A DNA stretch of 64,000 nt, taken from NCBI RefSeq assembly GCF_965215815.1, contig NZ_CBDCEO010000012.1, positions 186,001 through 250,000 on the forward strand, given 5' to 3'. The notes under the pieces are model-generated. The model was not told where the DNA came from. It saw nothing but the letters and a program-made list of their open reading frames with translations, and did not search any database. This document shows, one piece after another, positions 25,524 through 32,468 of the stretch (its first letter is position 1; every line of letters begins with the position of its first letter). The stretch comes from Poriferisodalis sp965215815 (GTDB lineage: Bacteria; Actinomycetota; Acidimicrobiia; Acidimicrobiales; Poriferisodalaceae). Made by a program: the position numbers and the translations under genes.

Positions 25524-26593
25524 GACCGCCGGTGCGGGACGACCTGCGCTTGCTGGAGGGTTACCACTCCCCGCAGATCGACGTCGAGGTGCGCCTGAAC
25601 ACCAATGAGGCACCGGTGGGACCGCCGCCGGAGTTCTCGGAGGCGCTTGCGGCGGAACTGCGCAGCGTCGAGTGGCATCGCTACCCCGATCGCACGGCCA
25701 GCGCGCTGCGGGCCGACCTGGCCAAGCTGCACGACATCGAGCCTGAACGCATCTTCGTGGCCAACGGCTCGAACGAAGTGCTGCAGACCGTCTGCCTGAC
25801 CTATGGCGGGGCCGGTCGAAGCGTTGCCACGTTTGAGCCCACCTATGCGATGTACGGCCAGATTGCGCGCGGTACCCAGAGCGCAGTGGTCGAAGGCGAG
25901 CGTCACGTCGACGGCAGCGTCAGCGTCTTTGAGTTGGAGCGGATCGTCGAGCGGCATCAGCCCTCGATCGTGTTCCTGTGCTCGCCCAACAATCCCACTG
26001 GCACACCCGAGCGACTTGAGGTGCTCGAACGGGCGCTGGAGATAGCGCCCGGCCTCGTGGTGGTCGACGAGGCCTACGGCCAATTTGCTGACTGGAGCGC
26101 CATCGATTTCTGCGACGACGCAGGAGGCCCTGCCAATCTCGTCGTCGCCCGCACGTTCTCGAAGACGTGGGCGATGGCCGGGGCGCGGTTGGGCTACGCG
26201 GTGATCCCTGCAGGAATGGCTGCTGAGTTCGAGAAGGTCGTGCTGCCGTACCACGTCGACACGTTCAAGCAGATTGCGGGGCGCGTCGCTCTGCGTTTCG
26301 CGGACCAGATGGAGCAGCGTGTGGCTGCGATCGTGTCCGAGCGCGTGCGGATCGAGACGACCCTGGGTCGGCTGGGCCTCGACGTCTGGCCCTCGCAATC
26401 CAATTTCATCTTGTTCCGCACCAGTCCCACCGGGCACAGTGGCGACGATGTCTGGCAAGCGCTCGTCGACCGCTCGGTGCTCGTGCGGAACTGCTCGGGG
26501 TGGCCCCGCCTCACGGACTGCTTGCGGGTCACTGTCGGCACGCCTCCCGAGAACGACCGCTTCCTCGAGGCCCTCGCAGGGGTGCTCGCATGA
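25520..26593 (+). CDS. hisC: Histidinol-phosphate aminotransferase HisC
   Basis: The 357-residue PLP enzyme converts imidazole acetol phosphate to histidinol phosphate. It has LNTNEAPVGPP near the N-terminus, the substrate/PLP motifs FLCSPNNPTGTP and VVVDEAYGQFAD, and the Schiff-base lysine in ARTFSKTWAMAGARLGY. The GTG start at 25520 is fixed by the 4-base overlap with the hisD stop. Its own stop forms ATGA with a 29-codon frame that leads to hisB. Confidence 0.95.
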   Translation: MRPPVRDDLRLLEGYHSPQIDVEVRLNTNEAPVGPPPEFSEALAAELRSVEWHRYPDRTASALRADLAKLHDIEPERIFVANGSNEVLQTVCLTYGGAGRSVATFEPTYAMYGQIARGTQSAVVEGERHVDGSVSVFELERIVERHQPSIVFLCSPNNPTGTPERLEVLERALEIAPGLVVVDEAYGQFADWSAIDFCDDAGGPANLVVARTFSKTWAMAGARLGYAVIPAGMAAEFEKVVLPYHVDTFKQIAGRVALRFADQMEQRVAAIVSERVRIETTLGRLGLDVWPSQSNFILFRTSPTGHSGDDVWQALVDRSVLVRNCSGWPRLTDCLRVTVGTPPENDRFLEALAGVLA

Positions 26594-26679
26594 GCTTGTC
26601 CAGCCGGAGGGTGCAAAACCGCTGCGCAGGCCGCAGGCTGATGCGACCGATGCTGATCGATGCGGAGGGTTCCTTATGA
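26590..26679 (+). other. Bridging mini-ORF between hisC and hisB (29 codons)
   Basis: An ATG overlapping the hisC stop (ATGA, 26590-26593) opens a frame that closes at a TGA overlapping the hisB start (ATGA, 26676-26679). The peptide would be arginine-rich at first (MSLSSRRVQN...) and end DAEGSL. It spans the whole 82-base gap. The codons for AEGS also form the hisB ribosome site (GGAGGGT). Confidence 0.4.
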
Positions 26680-27284
26680 CTGCTCGCCCTGTCTCCTCAC
26701 GAACTGGCACCGTGCAGCGCCACACCAAAGAGACCCAGATCGACCTGACGCTGGATCTCGACGGCACTGGCCAGAACGACATTTCGACGGGCCTGCCGTT
26801 CTTTGACCACATGCTCGCTCAGCTGGCCAAGCACGCTCGATTCGACCTGCAGCTGCGTACCGTCGGCGACCTCGAAATCGATGCCCACCACACCGTCGAA
26901 GACACGGGCATCGCGCTCGGCGAGGCCATGCGAAGGGCCTGGGGCGACAAGGCAGGCGTGCGCCGCTTCTCGTCGTACACCGTGCCGCTCGACGAGGCGG
27001 CTGTCGAGGTCGTGCTCGACCTGTCGGGTCGTCCGTTCCTGCACTACGACATCGATCCGCCGGGAGAGAAGATCCTGGGCGACCCGCCCTTCGACCCTCA
27101 GCTGTGTGAGGAGTTCTGGCGCGGGCTCGTCATGTCGGCAGGCATCACGTTGCACTTGGTGATGCTGCGCGGCCGAAACACCCATCACATCATCGAGGCC
27201 AGCTTCAAGGGCGCGGCGCGGGCGTTCTATGACGCCATTCGTATTGCTGACGACGTGCTGCCCTCCACGAAGGGCGTCCTATGA
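26676..27284 (+). CDS. hisB: Imidazoleglycerol-phosphate dehydratase HisB
   Basis: The 202-residue monofunctional dehydratase has the metal-binding motifs STGLPFFDHML, DAHHTVEDTGIALG, RPFLHYDI and RNTHHIIEASFKG, all normal. It lacks the histidinol phosphatase domain found in some enterobacterial HisB proteins. The start ATG at 26676 is preceded by GCGGAGGGT and overlaps the stop of the preceding mini-ORF. The stop is again an ATGA junction. Confidence 0.95.
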   Translation: MTARPVSSRTGTVQRHTKETQIDLTLDLDGTGQNDISTGLPFFDHMLAQLAKHARFDLQLRTVGDLEIDAHHTVEDTGIALGEAMRRAWGDKAGVRRFSSYTVPLDEAAVEVVLDLSGRPFLHYDIDPPGEKILGDPPFDPQLCEEFWRGLVMSAGITLHLVMLRGRNTHHIIEASFKGAARAFYDAIRIADDVLPSTKGVL

Positions 27285-27351
27285 CGGGCAGCCGGTGATC
27301 GGCACACCGCCAAGCCCGCTTCAGGTAGATCTCAAGGCGACCGCACAGTGA
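27281..27351 (+). other. Two chained mini-ORFs bridging hisB and hisH
   Basis: The first (27281-27298) is MTGSR-stop and overlaps the hisB stop as ATGA. Its own TGA overlaps a GTG at 27295 that opens the second frame (27295-27351, 18 codons, VIGTPPSPLQ... ending KATAQ). That frame's TGA overlaps the hisH GTG start at 27348. All three junctions are exact 4-base ATGA or GTGA overlaps, so the 63-base gap is completely translated in principle. Confidence 0.4.
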
Positions 27352-28007
27352 CCGAATCAAGCGAGACGGCTCCAGGCCGACCGTTGGTCGCCGTGCTCGA
27401 CTACGGCATCGGCAACCTGCGCTCGGCCCAAAAGGCACTCGAACGAGTGGGCGCTGACGCCCTTCTCACTGCGGATGCAGGCCTCATCCGTGACGCGGAT
27501 GGGGTCGTGCTGCCAGGCGTCGGGCATTTCGGCACCTGCATGAGGCAGCTCCGTGCGACCGGCTTAGAACAGCCGGCGCTCGAGGCCATCGAGAGCGGAC
27601 GACCCTTCTTGGGCATCTGTGTTGGCATGCAGATGCTGTTCGAAGCCTCGCAAGAGGCCCCAGGAATACCCGGGTTGGCCGTTATGCCTGGGACGGTGCG
27701 GCTCTTGCCGGACGGCATGGTGCGGCCCCAGATGCAGTGGAATCGCCTCGTCGTGCAGCGGCCGGGTTGCCCGCTGCTGGCAGGGCTCGAAGACGGTGCC
27801 TGGATGTACTTCGTCCACAGCTACGCACCCGACACCGAGGTCGACCTGGTGGTCGCGACCTGCGACTATCCGACACCGATCACCGCAGTCACACAGAGCG
27901 GCCGCACGTGGGCAACGCAGTTCCATCCCGAGAAATCCGGTGACGCCGGCAAGCTGCTGGCGCAGAACTTCCTCGCCGCTGTAGTAGCGGAGCGTTGCGG
28001 CAGATGA
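27348..28007 (+). CDS. hisH: Imidazole glycerol phosphate synthase glutaminase subunit HisH
   Basis: The 219-residue class I amidotransferase supplies ammonia to HisF. The catalytic triad is visible: Cys in FLGICVGMQMLFE, and His and Glu in TQFHPEKSGDAG. The oxyanion strand is VLPGVGHFG and the N-terminus is VLDYGIGNLRSAQKALERVG. The start GTG at 27348 overlaps the preceding mini-ORF stop. The stop overlaps the hisA ATG (ATGA at 28004-28007). Confidence 0.95.
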   Translation: MTESSETAPGRPLVAVLDYGIGNLRSAQKALERVGADALLTADAGLIRDADGVVLPGVGHFGTCMRQLRATGLEQPALEAIESGRPFLGICVGMQMLFEASQEAPGIPGLAVMPGTVRLLPDGMVRPQMQWNRLVVQRPGCPLLAGLEDGAWMYFVHSYAPDTEVDLVVATCDYPTPITAVTQSGRTWATQFHPEKSGDAGKLLAQNFLAAVVAERCGR

Positions 28008-28810
28008 GCTTCGAGCTGTACCCGGCGATCGACCTGCGCGAGGGCCGTTGCGTGCGCCTGCTGCAAGGCGACTATGACCGTGAGGTGCGTTATGACGCAA
28101 ACCCGGTCGAGGTAGCCCACGAATTTGCGGAGGCGGGTGCGCGCTGGATTCACATGGTCGACCTTGACGCAGCCCTCTCGGGCGTAGTCGACAGCAGCAA
28201 CCGGGACGTGATCCGATCGGTCGTTGCTGCTATCGGCGACGCAGGTGTTCGCGTGCAGTGCGGGGGAGGCGTGCGCGGCCGTGCGAGCGCTGAAGCGCTC
28301 TTCGACGCGGGAGTCACGCGCTGTGTGGTGGGTACTGCGGCAATCGAGAACCCCGACCTCGTGGGGGAGTTGATCGCAGCAGGACACCGCGTCGCCGTCG
28401 GTCTCGACGTACGAGGCACCGAAGTCGCCACACGCGGCTGGAAGCATCGCAGCGGGGTGAGCCTGTCCGAGGCGCTGACTCGGCTGGCTGGCAGCGGCGC
28501 CGAGGCGGTTGTCGTCACCCAGATCTCCCGCGATGGCATGGGCGGCGGGAGCGACCTGTCTGGCCTGCGGAACGTGCTGGACGCACCTCAACGACCTCCC
28601 GCTATGTCGATCATCGCGAGTGGCGGGGTCGGCTGTCTCGCCGACATCGCCGACTTGCGCGACCTGCGTTCGGCGAACGGCCACACGCTCGCTGGGGCCA
28701 TCGTCGGCAAAGCGCTCCACGATGGCGCGATCTCGCCCGGCGCCGCCGTGGTGGTGGCACGCGGGAGCGCAGCCCACGACGAGCCGATCCCCGAGGCCGG
28801 CCAATCATGA
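28004..28810 (+). CDS. hisA: Phosphoribosyl-ProFAR isomerase HisA
   Basis: The 268-residue TIM-barrel isomerase has the first catalytic Asp in YPAIDLREGRCVRLLQGD. Phosphate-binding loops are QCGGGVRG and IIASGGVGCLADI, and the second acid region is VVVTQISRDGMGGGSDL. In many actinobacteria HisA (PriA) also replaces TrpF. Here a dedicated trpF lies at 36004, so single function is more likely. The C-terminus is about 20 residues longer than usual (ARGSAAHDEPIPEAGQS). The stop is an ATGA junction into a chain of mini-ORFs. Confidence 0.94.
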   Translation: MSFELYPAIDLREGRCVRLLQGDYDREVRYDANPVEVAHEFAEAGARWIHMVDLDAALSGVVDSSNRDVIRSVVAAIGDAGVRVQCGGGVRGRASAEALFDAGVTRCVVGTAAIENPDLVGELIAAGHRVAVGLDVRGTEVATRGWKHRSGVSLSEALTRLAGSGAEAVVVTQISRDGMGGGSDLSGLRNVLDAPQRPPAMSIIASGGVGCLADIADLRDLRSANGHTLAGAIVGKALHDGAISPGAAVVVARGSAAHDEPIPEAGQS

Positions 28811-28852
28811 GGGCATTCCGGTGAAGGCAATCTCATGAAGACAGTCTCATGA
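28807..28852 (+). other. Three chained 5-codon mini-ORFs between hisA and hisF, partly tandem copies of the hisF start
   Basis: MRAFR-stop (28807-28824), VKAIS-stop (28821-28838) and MKTVS-stop (28835-28852) follow one another with 4-base overlaps, and the last TGA overlaps the hisF ATG at 28849. The starts are exactly 14 bases apart. The last two are degenerate tandem copies of the hisF start (MKTVRV). Every junction from hisA to hisF is ATGA or GTGA. Confidence 0.5.
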
Positions 28853-29631
28853 AGACAGTGCGGGTCATTCCCTGCCTGGACGTGGACGACGGGCGGGTGG
28901 TCAAGGGCGTCAACTTCGTCGGGCTGCGAGACGCAGGTGATCCAGTCGAGCTGGCGGCCGCTTACGACCGACAAGGCGCCGACGAAATCGTCTTTCTCGA
29001 CATCACCGCCTCCGCTCACGACCGTGACACCATCATCGAGCTCGCCCGCCACACCGCCGAGGAGGTGTTCATTCCCTTCACGATCGGTGGCGGCATCCGT
29101 ACCGTCGACGATGCCCGGGCCCTGTTGCGGGCAGGCGCTGACAAGGTGTCGGTTAACTCGGCTGCGGTGGCCCGGCCCGAGTTGGTGCGCGAGATTGCCG
29201 ACGAGTTCGGCAGCCAGTGCGCCGTGGTGGCGGTGGACGCCAAGTCGAACCCTGCCGATGCAAACGGGAACACGACGTGGAACGTCTACGTCAAGGGCGG
29301 GCGCGAGGACACTGGCATCGACGCGCTGGAATGGGTACGTCGAGTAGCCGACTTGGGGGCCGGTGAGATCCTGCTGACCTCTATGGACGCCGACGGCACC
29401 AAGGCGGGCTTCGACCTGGGGCTCACCCGGGCGGTCGTCGACGCCGTCGGTATCCCTGTCGTGGCCAGCGGCGGCGTCGGCACGCTCCAGCACTTGGTGG
29501 ACGGCGCAGTGATTGCCGGCGCCGATGCCGTTCTGGCTGCGTCGATCTTCCACTTCGGTGTGCACACCATCACCGACGCCAAACGGGCTCTCATGGACGC
29601 AGGCGTCACCGTCCGTCCGCCAGCTGACTGA
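28849..29631 (+). CDS. hisF: Imidazole glycerol phosphate synthase cyclase subunit HisF
   Basis: The 260-residue TIM-barrel cyclase has RVIPCLDVDDGRVVKGVNF with the first catalytic Asp, the FLDITAS strand, FTIGGGIRTVDDA and ILLTSMDADGTKAGFD with the second Asp, and VVASGGVGTLQH. The true start among several candidates is the ATG at 28849, because the upstream copies at 28835 and 28821 are out of frame and stop after five codons. It is the last his gene in the window; hisG, hisE and hisI are not present. Confidence 0.95.
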   Translation: MKTVRVIPCLDVDDGRVVKGVNFVGLRDAGDPVELAAAYDRQGADEIVFLDITASAHDRDTIIELARHTAEEVFIPFTIGGGIRTVDDARALLRAGADKVSVNSAAVARPELVREIADEFGSQCAVVAVDAKSNPADANGNTTWNVYVKGGREDTGIDALEWVRRVADLGAGEILLTSMDADGTKAGFDLGLTRAVVDAVGIPVVASGGVGTLQHLVDGAVIAGADAVLAASIFHFGVHTITDAKRALMDAGVTVRPPAD

Positions 29632-29709
29632 CTTTCGCTTCAGGACAGCCTGCGCGGGCGCCGGATAGCTTCGGCCTGTGCTTGAGGACGCCGAAGTAAC
29701 TTCGGCGCC

Positions 29710-31266
29710 ATGAGCTACCCCGGCACGTTCTCGAAGACCGATCCTGACCGTCCCGCCGTGGTCATGGCCCGCAGTGGTCAGGTGCGCACCTTCGGCGAAC
29801 TTGAAGCCCGCAGCTCACAGTTCGCCCAGCTCATGTGGGCAGCAGGCTTGCGCCCTGGCGACCATGTGGCGATCTTCGCCGACAACAACATCGGCTACTT
29901 CGACGCCTATTGGGGCGCCATCCGCAGCGGTCTGTACTTCACGACCGTCAACCGGTACCTGACTGCGGAAGAGGCGGCGTACATCGTCAATGACTGCGGC
30001 GCTCGGGTGCTGGTGGCGTCGCCGGCGGTTGCTGAGGCTGCCACCGAGATGCTGCCGCTCATCGGCGACTGCGACGTTCGACTCATGCTCGACGAGGTCG
30101 CTGACGGCTTCGACTCGTTCACCGATGCGATTGCGGCCCACCCCGCGGAGCCGCTCGACTCCCAGCCACGCGGTTCGGCAATGCTCTACAGCTCGGGCAC
30201 CACCGGTCGGCCGAAGGGGATCATGCGGCCGCTCGACGGTACGTCGATCACCGACCCAGATCTCGTCGGCGTGGGGCTCGTCGGGGGCCTTTTCGGCGTC
30301 GGCGACCGGAGCGTCTACCTGTCGCCCGCGCCGCTGTACCACTCCGCGCCGTTGTCGTTCACGACCGGCACCCAGTCGATGGGTGGCACAGCGGTGGTCA
30401 TGGATCGGTTCGACGCTTCCGAGGCGCTCTCGTACATCGAGCAGTACCGCGTCACGCACAGCCAGTGGGTGCCGACCATGTTCAGCCGGATGCTGAAGCT
30501 GCCCCCCGACGCCCGCACCCGCCACGACCTGTCGAGCCACCAAGTCGCCGTGCACGCGGCGGCTCCGTGCCCGGTCGAGGTGAAGCGGCAGATGATCGAG
30601 TGGTGGGGGCCGATCCTGCACGAGTACTACGCCGGAACCGAGCTGAACGGCTTCTGCTACGTGAGTTCGCCAGAATGGCTCGAGCGCCCAGGCACGGTCG
30701 GCAAACCGCTCATCGGGGTCATTCACATTTGTAGCGACGAAGGCAACGAGCTGCCAGTGGGCGAGTCAGGCACCATCTACTTCGAGCGCGAGATACCGGC
30801 GTTCGAATACCACAACGATCCGGACAAGACCGCCGATTCACGCCATGCCGAACACGAGCTGTGGTCAACGCTCGGCGACGTCGGACGCGTCGATGAAGAC
30901 GGCTATCTCTACCTGACCGACCGCAAGGCCTTCATGATCATCTCGGGCGGGGTCAACATCTACCCCCAAGAGATCGAGGACTGCCTGGTAGTGCACCCCA
31001 AGGTTGCCGACGCGGCGGTCTTCGGTGTTCCCAACGACGACTTCGGCGAAGAGGTGAAGGCCGTCGTGCAGCCGATCGCAGGTGTGGAGGCGAGCGATGC
31101 TTTGGCGTCCGAGCTGTTGGCGTATTGCCGCGAGCACATCGCGGGCTACAAGGCGCCGCGCTCGGTCGATTTCCGGGACGAGCTGCCCCGCCTTCCCACC
31201 GGCAAGCTCTACAAGCGCATCCTGCGAGACGAGTACTGGGGCGACCGGTCCTCCCGCATCGTGTAA
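29710..31266 (+). CDS. Acyl-CoA synthetase (AMP-forming, fatty-acid-CoA ligase family)
   Basis: The 518-residue ligase activates a carboxylic acid with ATP and CoA. The AMP-binding motif is LYSSGTTGRPKGIM (about residues 157-170). The acyl-adenylate motif is YYAGTELNGFCY, and LGDVGRVDEDGYLYLTDR is the hinge. The catalytic lysine lies in LPRLPTGKLYKRILRD. It is close to the FadD-type enzymes of mycobacteria; chain length and substrate are unknown. An 11-codon frame (29678-29713) ends exactly on the ATG. Confidence 0.9.
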   Translation: MSYPGTFSKTDPDRPAVVMARSGQVRTFGELEARSSQFAQLMWAAGLRPGDHVAIFADNNIGYFDAYWGAIRSGLYFTTVNRYLTAEEAAYIVNDCGARVLVASPAVAEAATEMLPLIGDCDVRLMLDEVADGFDSFTDAIAAHPAEPLDSQPRGSAMLYSSGTTGRPKGIMRPLDGTSITDPDLVGVGLVGGLFGVGDRSVYLSPAPLYHSAPLSFTTGTQSMGGTAVVMDRFDASEALSYIEQYRVTHSQWVPTMFSRMLKLPPDARTRHDLSSHQVAVHAAAPCPVEVKRQMIEWWGPILHEYYAGTELNGFCYVSSPEWLERPGTVGKPLIGVIHICSDEGNELPVGESGTIYFEREIPAFEYHNDPDKTADSRHAEHELWSTLGDVGRVDEDGYLYLTDRKAFMIISGGVNIYPQEIEDCLVVHPKVADAAVFGVPNDDFGEEVKAVVQPIAGVEASDALASELLAYCREHIAGYKAPRSVDFRDELPRLPTGKLYKRILRDEYWGDRSSRIV

Positions 31267-31278
31267 GCCCCGGTGTTG

Positions 31279-31977
31279 CTACAGGCCGGCAGTGAACGAA
31301 GTGATCTGTTCGGCAACCGCCCGGGCATGACCCATCAGGAAGTGATCGCCGCCAGCGATCACCTCAAGCTGGGAATTCGTCCAGTGCTGGGTGATCTCAG
31401 CGGCCTCGGCGGGGGAGCGGAACTGATCGTGCTGGGGCACCAGGAGCAGCTTGGGACGCGGGTCGTTCGGGGCCGACATTGTGGCCGGGTCAACAATCCT
31501 CAAGGGCGCCGCAATCCCGATCCACGCCGCCAAGCCATCATGATCGGCTGCGAGCGACACGTCGCCGCCGAAGGACCAGCCGGCTGATACGACCGCTGGT
31601 GTGGCGTCGTCGTCGGCTTGCTCGGCGGCGAGTTGTGCTGCGGCATCGAAGGCCGCTTCGGTGTCGAGCCGCTCGGCGCGTCCCTCGTCGTGCCTGCCGC
31701 CAGAGCTGCCCGTGCCCCGGAAGTTGTAGCGCAGCGCTGCGACGCCGGCTGCGGGCAGAGCTCTGAAGAGATGGTCGATGAGCGGGTTCCACATGTCCCC
31801 GCCGTAGAGCGGATGCGGGTGGGACAGCACAACTACAGCGGAGGCTGCGGATGGCCAGGCCAGCTCGGCCTCGAGATCGGTGCCATCGGCCGCCACCATG
31901 TCAATGGGTCGAGGGTCAATGGGTCGAGGGTCAATGGGCCGAGGTGCCGCTGCCGCAGAATTCGCTGCGTCATTCAT
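31279..31977 (-). CDS. Alpha/beta-hydrolase (dienelactone hydrolase-like)
   Basis: The 232-residue hydrolase starts at the ATG at 31977 (MNDAANSAAAAPRPID...). The core shows VVLSHPHPLYGGDMWNPL, RYNFRGTGSSGG, the nucleophile elbow GWSFGGD, the acid in VPQHDQF and the catalytic His in GGDHFLMGH. An N-terminal repeat PRPID x3 is encoded by a 12-base tandem repeat (about 31902-31943). It converges with the acyl-CoA synthetase gene and diverges from the GroES-like gene by 25 bases. Substrate unknown. Confidence 0.87.
   Translation of the reverse strand: MNDAANSAAAAPRPIDPRPIDPRPIDMVAADGTDLEAELAWPSAASAVVVLSHPHPLYGGDMWNPLIDHLFRALPAAGVAALRYNFRGTGSSGGRHDEGRAERLDTEAAFDAAAQLAAEQADDDATPAVVSAGWSFGGDVSLAADHDGLAAWIGIAAPLRIVDPATMSAPNDPRPKLLLVPQHDQFRSPAEAAEITQHWTNSQLEVIAGGDHFLMGHARAVAEQITSFTAGL
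31902..31943 (-). repeat. 12-bp tandem repeat in the hydrolase N-terminus
   Basis: The unit GTCAATGGGTCG (plus-strand reading), with flanking variants, occurs three times in a row and encodes Pro-Arg-Pro-Ile-Asp-type repeats of four residues. It sits before the conserved hydrolase domain and is probably variable between strains. Confidence 0.7.
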
Positions 31978-32002
31978 CGCGGTGAACGGTACCGTGCGGG
32001 CG

Positions 32003-32443
32003 GTGAGTGCTCCTGAGACAAACAATGAGCACGGGACTGGATCGGCGACGAAGCCCGCTCGTCCCTCGAAGAGTCCCAAGACCGGTGCCCGCAAGGCCAA
32101 GACGCCCGTTGCAGTGGATAACGACGACGAGCGGCGGCCGATCAAGATGCTGCACGATCGCCTGTTGGTACGAATCCCCAACGATGGTTCGGAGCGCCGC
32201 ACAAGCGGCGGGATTCTGATTCCGGCGACGGCTCAACAGAACAAGCGCCTCGTGTGGGCCGAAGTCGTCGGCGCAGGGCCGAACGTCCGCAGCGCCGAGG
32301 AGGGCGACCGAGTGCTGTTCAGCCCCGAGGACCGCCACGAGGTCGAGGTACACGGGGACGATTTCCTCATCCTGCGTGAGCGGGATGTCCACGCCATCGC
32401 GGCACCCCGCATCGAGCCTGGCAGCACCGGCCTGTACTTGTGA
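32003..32443 (+). CDS. GroES-like co-chaperonin family protein with basic N-terminal extension
   Basis: From the GTG at 32003 the protein has 146 residues. The C-terminal 95 match the Cpn10 fold: MLHDRLLVRIP, RRTSGGILIPATAQ (mobile loop), RLVWAEVVGAGPNV and EGDRVLFSPEDRHEVEVHGDDFLILRERDVHAI. The first 50 residues are a Lys/Arg/Pro-rich extension (SKSPKTGARKAKTP) not found in GroES. No groEL is adjacent, so it is probably a paralogue rather than the housekeeping co-chaperonin. The stop is a GTGA junction that leads through two mini-ORFs to trpEG. Confidence 0.8.
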   Translation: MSAPETNNEHGTGSATKPARPSKSPKTGARKAKTPVAVDNDDERRPIKMLHDRLLVRIPNDGSERRTSGGILIPATAQQNKRLVWAEVVGAGPNVRSAEEGDRVLFSPEDRHEVEVHGDDFLILRERDVHAIAAPRIEPGSTGLYL

Positions 32444-32468
32444 CCAATCGGTGACCCTGGAACCATGA
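32440..32468 (+). other. Two chained mini-ORFs bridging the GroES-like gene and trpEG
   Basis: VTNR-stop (32440-32454) overlaps the GroES-like stop as GTGA. VTLEP-stop (32451-32468) overlaps it in turn as GTGA, and its TGA overlaps the trpEG ATG at 32465. The whole 21-base gap is covered by exact 4-base overlaps. Confidence 0.4.

Noticed and set aside
28004..28810. HisA as bifunctional PriA (HisA plus TrpF)
   Set aside because: A dedicated and complete trpF lies at 36004, so bifunctionality is not needed. It is not excluded by sequence reading alone.
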